Assembly: GCA_020747015.1 (NCBI GenBank)
Contig: JAGTJM010000098.1
Location: forward strand, 1 to 64,000
DNA length: 64,000 bases
Reading direction: 5' to 3'
Origin: Pyrenochaeta sp. MPI-SDFR-AT-0127
Taxonomy: Eukaryota > Ascomycota > Dothideomycetes > Pleosporales > Cucurbitariaceae
In this document: in pieces, positions 57,061-64,000 of the stretch
Layout: every line of letters begins with the position of its first letter
How positions within the stretch are numbered: position 1 is the first letter of the stretch
Notes under the pieces: model-generated
Seen by the model: only the letters and a program-made list of their open reading frames with translations
Told to the model about the DNA's origin: nothing
The model's database searches: none
Position numbers and translations under genes: made by a program

Positions 57061-60000
57061 ATTATAGTACGTAATCTTTAAGCTTTTCTTCCTTTTTCTA
57101 TATACTAACTTATAATTAGAATAGTCCTAAACTCTCTACTAATAAGCGCGCTGCTTAGATATAAGCTTATAAAGCTGCGATCCGCTTTAAGCTTCCTAAG
57201 CCTAATTATACTACTTAGCTTCGCGCGTTTTATTCTAAAACCTTATCTATTAATAAGCTCTAGTCTAAGGATAAGCCTCCTCGTCGCTCTACTTACTCCT
57301 ATACTTAAACTGATCCTAATCCTATAACTCCTTAGAAGTCTCTACTCTAGTCGCGCATCTATAGCTCTAAAGACGCCTATAACTATAATAAAGAAGGATA
57401 TAAAGGCTAAGCTAAGTAATCTATAAGCTATATACCTTATACGAAAGCTTTTCTACGCGGTACTTATAATAGGATCTACTTTAATTATATAGATAGTAAG
57501 AGTAAGTACTATATACGCTGTATCTCTTATATTTATAAGAAGATTAGGTAACTTTATTTTATAATTATTATCTATCTATTTCTTACTAAATTATAGTCCT
57601 TACTATAAGTACTAGGTTATAAACTTTATTTATAGCTCTAATAATCTTAAGGTAAGTAATCTTAATCCTTAAGAAGGGCTTTTACTAATCTTAGGTTCTA
57701 GGCAAGTAAGTAGTCTAAGGAGAAGAAGTACTTACTTAGTACTCTCTCTACTATTAAGCTAGTTTTACCTCCTACTTATAAGCTAGATATCTTTAAGTAG
57801 ATTAATTTAGCGGCTCTTTAACCTAGTTTTAGGGCTTAGGCTAGTCTTCTAGGAGTCTTTAATTAGTAAAATATACCTTTATTCTCCTAGATATAGGCTA
57901 CTTTTAGTAATTCTACTTAGAGCTTTCCTATATAGTCTAGTTCTTAGCCTATTACTCTTCTAATAGGCTCTTTATCTTCTTCTTAGCCTATTACTTAGTC
58001 TATTCCTAAGCCTACTACTCCTATTATTACGCCTATTCTAGCTATTACTACTCCTATTCTAGTTATTACTACTCCTATTCTAGCTTCTTCTCCTTAAAAA
58101 GTTCTATATTAGAGTATTAGTTATAGTAAGGATAAGTTAGAGGATTAGAAATAGAGGTAATAGATAAGATTAGGCGGCTTTATAAGCTTATACTTAAGAT
58201 TAAGGAGCTTATTATAGATAATTATTAATCTAGTACTTTCTTTATCTATTTCCTATTAAGGTTTTATTCTTCTTCTTAGATTATACTAAGAATTAGCCTA
58301 TACTTAGCTTAGAAAAGGTTCTTTTATATATATAGCTTCTAATTATAAAATTAATACTCCTTAATTACTTCTTTTACTTAGGCTCTACTATAATTAAGTT
58401 CCTAGTATCTTATAGGTTAAGAAGCTACTTAAATTAATTAAACTATTACTTTATAAGCGCTTTTATTAGTCTATTAGCTAGTATTTTACTTATTTTAAGG
58501 TATTTAATATTAAATAATCCTTTAGTATACTCTTATTTAAGCTATATATTCTAGATATCTATATAGGTAGTCTTATAGTAATCTACTTATTCTTAGCGAC
58601 TATAAGTCTAATCATCTATTAATTATTATACTAAATTATCTAAAGCTTACCTAGATTAAGAGTAATCTCTTTAAAGAAGCGCTAAAGAGCTATTCCTTCC
58701 TTTATAATATACTTAAGGGTAAGGAGTTCTACTTTAGTAGTTAAGGTTATAACTATAGCTTATTAAGCGGCTTTCTAAAAGATTACTCCTCTAAATAATA
58801 GAGTAATATATCCCTAGGAAGATTAGTAAGTATATTAATTATCTATAAAAGAAGTATCTCTATAGATTATTAGGTTAGCGCATAAGTAATTTCTATACTA
58901 GATCCTTCCTATTAGGTCTAATATAGATATTAATTACTCGTTCTATAGCTTTCTTATACTATTGCTTAGGTTTATTAGGAAATAGGATAGTTTTAACACT
59001 ATATATACGATATCTAGGCGTAGTATAATCGCTGTATATAGTACTAATTCTACTCGTTCCTAATAATCCTTAACTTCCTTTTAGATACTTTTTTAGATTC
59101 TTAATTATCTCGCTTATAGTAAGCGGAGTAGGTTAGAAGCTACCTTAATCTTCTAGGCTAAACTTCCTAGTAATCTTATTAATATACGTTTATATACTAG
59201 AGTAATTATTCTTATTTAGTAATTCCTTATTACTTATATCCTAGGAACTATTAAATAGGTCCTTAATCCTACACTTCGTACTTTAATATTACTTTACTCT
59301 AAAGTTCCCTTACTTCTTATTCCTATTCCTTACATATAATAGGAGGATATTATTAACGTAGAATAAGATTAGGATCTTTTAATCCTATATAAAGAATAGG
59401 TATAGTTCTTCTTTTAATATAATAAGTCCTTAAGCCTTTAGTATACTTAAGAACTCTTTATACTAGAGACTTAGTAAATCCCTTAACCTATATAAGGCGC
59501 GGTTAAGTATAACTATCTTTCTATCTCCTTAAATCCTTTAGGAAGCTTAGTAATTACTAGTTATTAAGTAAGACTTCTGCGTTTAGGAAGGCTCCTACTA
59601 TATTATACTATATAATCTCTAGATTAAAGTAAGCCGTAACTACTATTACTACTCTAAACGATCTAGCGGCGAGGGTTACCGCGTATATTAAGTCTAGCTT
59701 ATTAATCTCTTAGAGATTACCTCTTATAATAATTTAAGCTTTACACTTATCTAGGAACCTATTCTAATTAAACTTATAGGTCTACACCTACTTAAGTAGA
59801 AGGATATACCTATAACCTTTAACTTTATAGATCGCTTTCTTTATCTAAGTTCCTTTCTTAAGTAGTTAATTAAACTCTAATTATAAGGCTTACTTAAACT
59901 AGACCTTATATAGATACTCTAGTAGCTACTTCTAGGTACTTAGTAGAGCTAGTAGCTTACTTTAGTATAAGTGTACGCTAGTTAGAATTAATAGTACTTT

Positions 60001-60115
60001 TAGTACTTAATTAGTAAGCGTTACTACTATAACTACTATATTAAGAGGTTTATACGCGTACTCCTTATTATAGGAAGTAATTATTCCTAGTAAAAAGGTA
60101 TTATAAAAGATATCC
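57061..60115. other. decayed, possibly coding DNA
   Basis: A plus-strand frame from about 57120 is rich in Ser, Lys, Pro and Leu, and its stops are only TAG/TAA. No family recognised. It is interrupted by the Tc1-like element at 60118 and seems to continue after it. Confidence 0.35.
58032..58094 (+). repeat. 21-bp tandem repeat, Pro/Thr-type if coding
   Basis: CCTATTCTAGCTATTACTAC and two further copies. The frame reads PILAITTPILVITTPILASS. Confidence 0.75.
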
Positions 60116-60117
60116 TA

Positions 60118-60144
60118 CAGTCACAGGAACAAAGTTTCTTCCGC
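60118..60144 (+). repeat. left TIR of the Tc1-like element
   Basis: CAGTCACAGG followed by AACAAAGTTTCTTCCGC, matching the inverse of 61442-61468. Confidence 0.88.
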
Positions 60145-60256
60145 CAGCGCACGAGCCATCCGTATAAGCACATGTACACCAAACTTCAACACCACGTATC
60201 TCAGTCAATACATAATATAATTGAATTTTTTTTTGAAGCAGGAGTTGCGCACGTGA

Positions 60257-61384
60257 TCAATATTTTGTTTGCCATCCTCGCGCTGCTTTACATGCGGCAA
60301 TTCGTCGTGGCATGCTCAAGATGAGGCGTCGGATCAGCTTGGCTGGTATGCGACGCCAGCACTCTTTCAATGCACTGCAAAAGCCATCCCACTCTTCCTC
60401 AGCCACACTATAATTATTATACTGTGGATAGAATTTGTACATGCGCTTTTTAAGATGCCACCAGAGGTGCTCAATTGGGTTGAGATCGGGTGAGTATGCT
60501 GGCCATTTGATAGTTGTGACGTGGTGGTCGCTCAGGAACGTACGCGTTGCTGCACTTGTGTGAATACGCGCGTTATCCTGCATAAAAAGCTGAGAACGAC
60601 GCCAATAAGGTAGAAGGCCTTTTGTCAGGGCCTTTATGTAACTTTGGGCGGAGTAGCCACCTTTTGGAGCATCCAAATCGCGCTCCATTATGACTAGTGG
60701 GCTTCTCCTTCCACGTCCGCGTTCATCCAGCCATATCGACGCCCACACCATTTGTGCTGGTGCCCTACTTGTTCTGCAGGTTTGCAGCATTATTGGCTTC
60801 CATTTCTCCCATGGATATCGAAAAACCCACTCGTTATTATGGCCTGAGCCCTTCTGAACTAAGCACTCATCTGAGAACTTAATTGTGCGTCGATACCATG
60901 GGAACTGCGAGTACTCGCTACAGAACTTAAGACGCCTTAACGCATGCGCGCGGTTTAGCTTAGGACGCTTTTTACAAGGAGATTTGGTAAGGCCTTGTCT
61001 TTTAAGAAATTTGTATAATGTGCGTGAGCAAGGTGGCTTCGTTGAGGTGCCATCTGTATTCACTACTACTGCTGCTTCAGCTAGCTCTTTATACTCAATT
61101 TTTGGCTGCGCTTGTGCTTTTCGATAGATGATCTTTTTCTGATGAAGCGATAGTATAGGTGGTCTGCCGCTGCGAGGTTTATCTTGTGTTGTGCCTGTTT
61201 GGTGATATTTTTTCCTGAGGTCGCGTATGCAGCGTTCAGTGCGGCCATACGCGTCAGCAACTTCAGCAACTGTAGCGCCACCATGCAGCCTCCCAATGAT
61301 TTGATTCCGCTGCTCGACTGATAAGTTAGGCCCTCTGCGCGTATTTTGGTCTATTTCCTGAAGAATTCGGCGTTGTGGTGGCAT
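60257..61384 (-). CDS. Tc1-family transposase (DD34E)
   Basis: 375 aa from ATG 61384. The N-terminal part has two helix-turn-helix units (LSVEQRNQIIGRLHGGATVA, AYGRTERCIRDLRKKY) separated by a GRPP motif at 73-76. The catalytic triad is Asp172 (IKFSDEC), Asp270 (FMQDNARIHTS) and Glu305 (SPDLNPIEHLWW), with exactly 34 residues between the last two, the Tc1/impala signature. The C-terminus ends in AARGWQTKY. The protein binds the TIRs and catalyses cut-and-paste transposition into TA. The ORF is complete with all catalytic residues, so the element may be active. Confidence 0.95.
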   Translation of the reverse strand: MPPQRRILQEIDQNTRRGPNLSVEQRNQIIGRLHGGATVAEVADAYGRTERCIRDLRKKYHQTGTTQDKPRSGRPPILSLHQKKIIYRKAQAQPKIEYKELAEAAVVVNTDGTSTKPPCSRTLYKFLKRQGLTKSPCKKRPKLNRAHALRRLKFCSEYSQFPWYRRTIKFSDECLVQKGSGHNNEWVFRYPWEKWKPIMLQTCRTSRAPAQMVWASIWLDERGRGRRSPLVIMERDLDAPKGGYSAQSYIKALTKGLLPYWRRSQLFMQDNARIHTSAATRTFLSDHHVTTIKWPAYSPDLNPIEHLWWHLKKRMYKFYPQYNNYSVAEEEWDGFCSALKECWRRIPAKLIRRLILSMPRRIAACKAARGWQTKY

Positions 61385-61441
61385 AGTTATGATACTGCAA
61401 AGTTGAGTTGTTGATGTTGTGAGGAAACGCGTTCCGCTAGC

Positions 61442-61468
61442 GCGGAAGAAACTTTGTTACTAGTACTG
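61442..61468 (-). repeat. right TIR of the Tc1-like element
   Basis: Inverse of 60118-60144, identical in the 17-bp core. TA follows. Confidence 0.88.
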
Positions 61469-61470
61469 TA

Positions 61471-64000
61471 TATACCTACTCTATCTTCTAGAGTAGACTC
61501 CTATTTATAAGCGGCTATTAATATATAAATACCTATTCCTCTACCCCCTAATTAATTATTATAATTAGGATCCCTCTTCTTTTATATATATAAAGGTATA
61601 TATCTATAAACTATATTATCTAGTACTTTATTCCCTCTTAGATATCTACTTAATTATAGTTTACGTAGCTCTAATACTAAGATACTACTCTATATAGGCT
61701 CTAAAGTTACTTCCTTAGTAAGGCTAGCTATTAATCTAGGAAGAGCTATACTTTAGCTTACTCCTTCTTTCTAGGTTAGAGTTTATAATAGATAGCGTAG
61801 CCTATACTCTCTATATAAGAGTTTAGGCTTATCCTCTAGTTCTATTAAAATAGGGATATTAGAGTAAGAGGCTAATTAGAATAAGTAGTTAGGCTTATCT
61901 AGTATTATAGAGGTAGTAGGCCTAGCTTATATAGGTTACTCTACCTATTAGGCGGCGTCTCCTAAGTAGTAATCTAATAGATTACTAATATCTATAACGC
62001 GTAGCTTAGGTATTAGTAATAGGGTTACTAATATATAATAATCCTTATCTTAACCTATATAAATTCCTAGATACTTACTAGCTACGCTTATATCCTATAT
62101 AGTCTCTAGCTTAATATCCTAGTTACTAAGCTAGCTAGCTATAGTACCTATTACTTTAAGCTAATTACTCCTAAGATTACTCTTAGTAGTTAATTTAAGA
62201 GTTATATATTACTACTTATCTAGCTTACTATTATAGAGTACTTCTATAATAGTAATTATATCTTCCTTAGCTATTCCTTCCTTACTATTATAGTATAGGA
62301 ATAGATACTTATTAAAGGTTATATTACGTATTATTATAACTTAGTTAAGTACTAGGACCTATATTCTATAGATATTAGAGGCTCTATAACTAACTAAGTA
62401 TCTAATATAGCCCCTAGGTATTACTTTAAATACCCTTTTATCCTACCTAGCTATATATTCCCTATTTAAAGGATATACTTAATAGCTATAGGTATAAACT
62501 CTACTCTAGTTAGGGTATAGATTAGCTATTCTTAATTAAGTAATTACTAGCTTATACTAATAGAAGTATTATTAAAACTAACTATTAAGGACTTTATTTA
62601 GTAATTAGAAACTATACCTAGCTATTAGGCTTATATTATATAGTTATATAGTAGTATCTATAGTCTTAGGCTATAGGTAATTAGGTAAGTTTACGCTAGT
62701 ATATATCTTAATTAATTTTATAATAACTTCTTATCCTACTTATTCTACTAATTTATTTAGCTTATATATATAATAGTATTAATTTAATTACTATTCTATA
62801 CTAATCTACCTATTCCTAGTACTATAATTACCCTCTCTAAGGCTATATAGCTAAGTTACTATCCTAATAGATTTTAATAATACTTAAGCTATACTTATTC
62901 TTAATTCTTACTCTATAGTTATCTAGGGTATAAAGGATCTCTAATCCTAACTTTAATAGTAGGTTATAGTTATTAATACGCCTAGAGAAATCTTCTTTAA
63001 TTAGTAATACCTATTATTTACCTAAGCGTCTATATATAAAGTTAAAGAGATCTTATAATATATAGTAGAAAGGTCTTAGTAATCCTTCCTTAGGACGCCT
63101 TAAAATTACTTAAGAAGTATATATAGTTATATAATACTTATAATTAATCCTCTTTATACTATTAATTTTTACGTTCTAAGTACTCTTTACTAGGGCTTAT
63201 ATTACCTTCTACTCTAAGTAACTAGCTCTCTTATACTAAAGATCCTCTAAACTAATGCTACTTTAAGGGATAGTAGACGTTACTATAGCTTTTATAATTA
63301 TTAGGACCTAAGAATAAATTTAGATATTATATTTAATAAAGGCTAGATTACCTTTCTTAATTAGTTTAAATAATATAATATTTAACTCTAGAGTTCTAAA
63401 TCCCTATCTACTTAAGTCGCGCTATAGATATAATATTAATATAGAAGCCTTATATAACCCTTACTTCCTTAAGGAGTAGGTCTACCTTACTTAATCTATT
63501 ATTACTATTAAAGATACCCTTAATTAATCTTTTCCTATAGCTATCTATAGGAAGAGATTATATTCCTACTTTAATATATTTATAATCCTTTACTTTCCTA
63601 AACAACCCTAGAATAAGGTAACTTTAATTATTTACTAAGTAATAAGCTACGCCTCTATCTAGGATAGTTAAGCTAGAAAGTAGGTACTAGCTAAAGGATA
63701 TACTATAAATACCTTATTTAGACTAATCTTATTTAGTATCTTTATTAAATATAACGCAATTAATAATTACGCTAATAAATTAGCTTAGTACTTTTATTAT
63801 ACCTACGTCTAATCCTTAATTTTAAGGTCTTAGAGTCCTACCTTATTTACTAACCTAATTACTTAACCTATTTATAAATTTTAGCCTACTCTTCTTTATA
63901 GTACTATTCCTTAATCTTCTTTTTATTAGATTTACTTAGGTTTATCCTTAGGGTTAGAGATAATCCTATTATAGCTATCTAGAGTCTTCTATAAGTAATT
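61471..64000. other. RIP-type decayed DNA to the window end
   Basis: Continues the sequence before the Tc1-like insertion. Stops in all frames, no family recognised, no intact ORF over 60 codons. Confidence 0.5.

Larger units (their letters stand above)
60118..61468 (-). mobile_element. intact Tc1-like (DD34E) transposon
   Basis: 1351 bp, flanked by TA (60116-60117 and 61469-61470). The ends are inverted repeats starting CAGT, with an identical core AACAAAGTTTCTTCCGC (60118-60144 and 61442-61468). It holds one uninterrupted transposase gene. No RIP signs, although it sits in heavily mutated DNA. Confidence 0.93.

Noticed and set aside
1..64000. tRNA, rRNA or riboswitch genes
   Set aside because: No cloverleaf, rRNA core or riboswitch motif was recognised by eye. 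A covariance-model scan would be needed to exclude small ones.

Overview
The window looks like a piece of a filamentous ascomycete (Pezizomycotina) genome. The host genes have short introns (about 50 nt) with GTANGT/CAG borders. One gene is a NACHT-ankyrin NOD-like receptor, and another is a fungal-type GH79 glycosidase. Most of the window is AT-rich, TpA-rich, stop-riddled DNA, as expected from repeat-induced point mutation (RIP, C:G to T:A). No rRNA, tRNA or CRISPR array was seen. I cannot name the species.

Layout. 1-591 (minus): 5' part of an alpha/beta-hydrolase (SesB/DUF676-like) gene that runs off the left edge. 936-3030 (plus): NACHT-ankyrin gene, head to head with it. 3057-3200: CAAGCAG/CTGCTTG repeats at the border of the RIP-mutated desert. 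3468-7009: decayed PIF/Harbinger DNA transposon with TIRs, a TAA target duplication, a Myb/SANT-like ORF and a DDE_4-type transposase. 7013-15291: decayed DNA, including an OrsD/telomere-linked-helicase-like fossil. 15296-22838: complete but RIP-destroyed Ty3/Gypsy element. 22844-36780: decayed DNA with several tandem repeats and a truncated Gypsy copy (30019-30685). 36781-43915: intact, apparently young copy of the same Gypsy chromovirus, with identical 298-bp LTRs and a GATAT target duplication. 45780-50140: two decayed pogo/Fot-like transposons, each interrupted by a solo LTR of that Gypsy family. 50040-52880: an un-mutated island with a four-exon GH79 gene. 52980-60115: decayed RecQ-like helicase and other fossil ORFs. 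60118-61468: intact Tc1-like transposon. 61471-64000: decayed DNA.

A 398-bp hAT-like MITE is present four times (5824, 8456 inverted, 17438, 27543), always with a perfect 8-bp target duplication. In one case the unoccupied site can be read in the paralogous Gypsy copy.

How it fits together. The host contributes a possible NLR/hydrolase pair and one secreted glycosidase. Everything else is nested transposons of different ages, which allow relative dating: Harbinger, pogo and the old Gypsy copy were RIP-mutated, while the intact Gypsy, the Tc1-like element and three MITE copies show little or no RIP and came later or escaped it. The intact Gypsy shows unusually readable biology: a -1 frameshift signal between gag and pol, a Tf1-like self-priming signature, a chromodomain integrase, and an antisense ORF behind pol.
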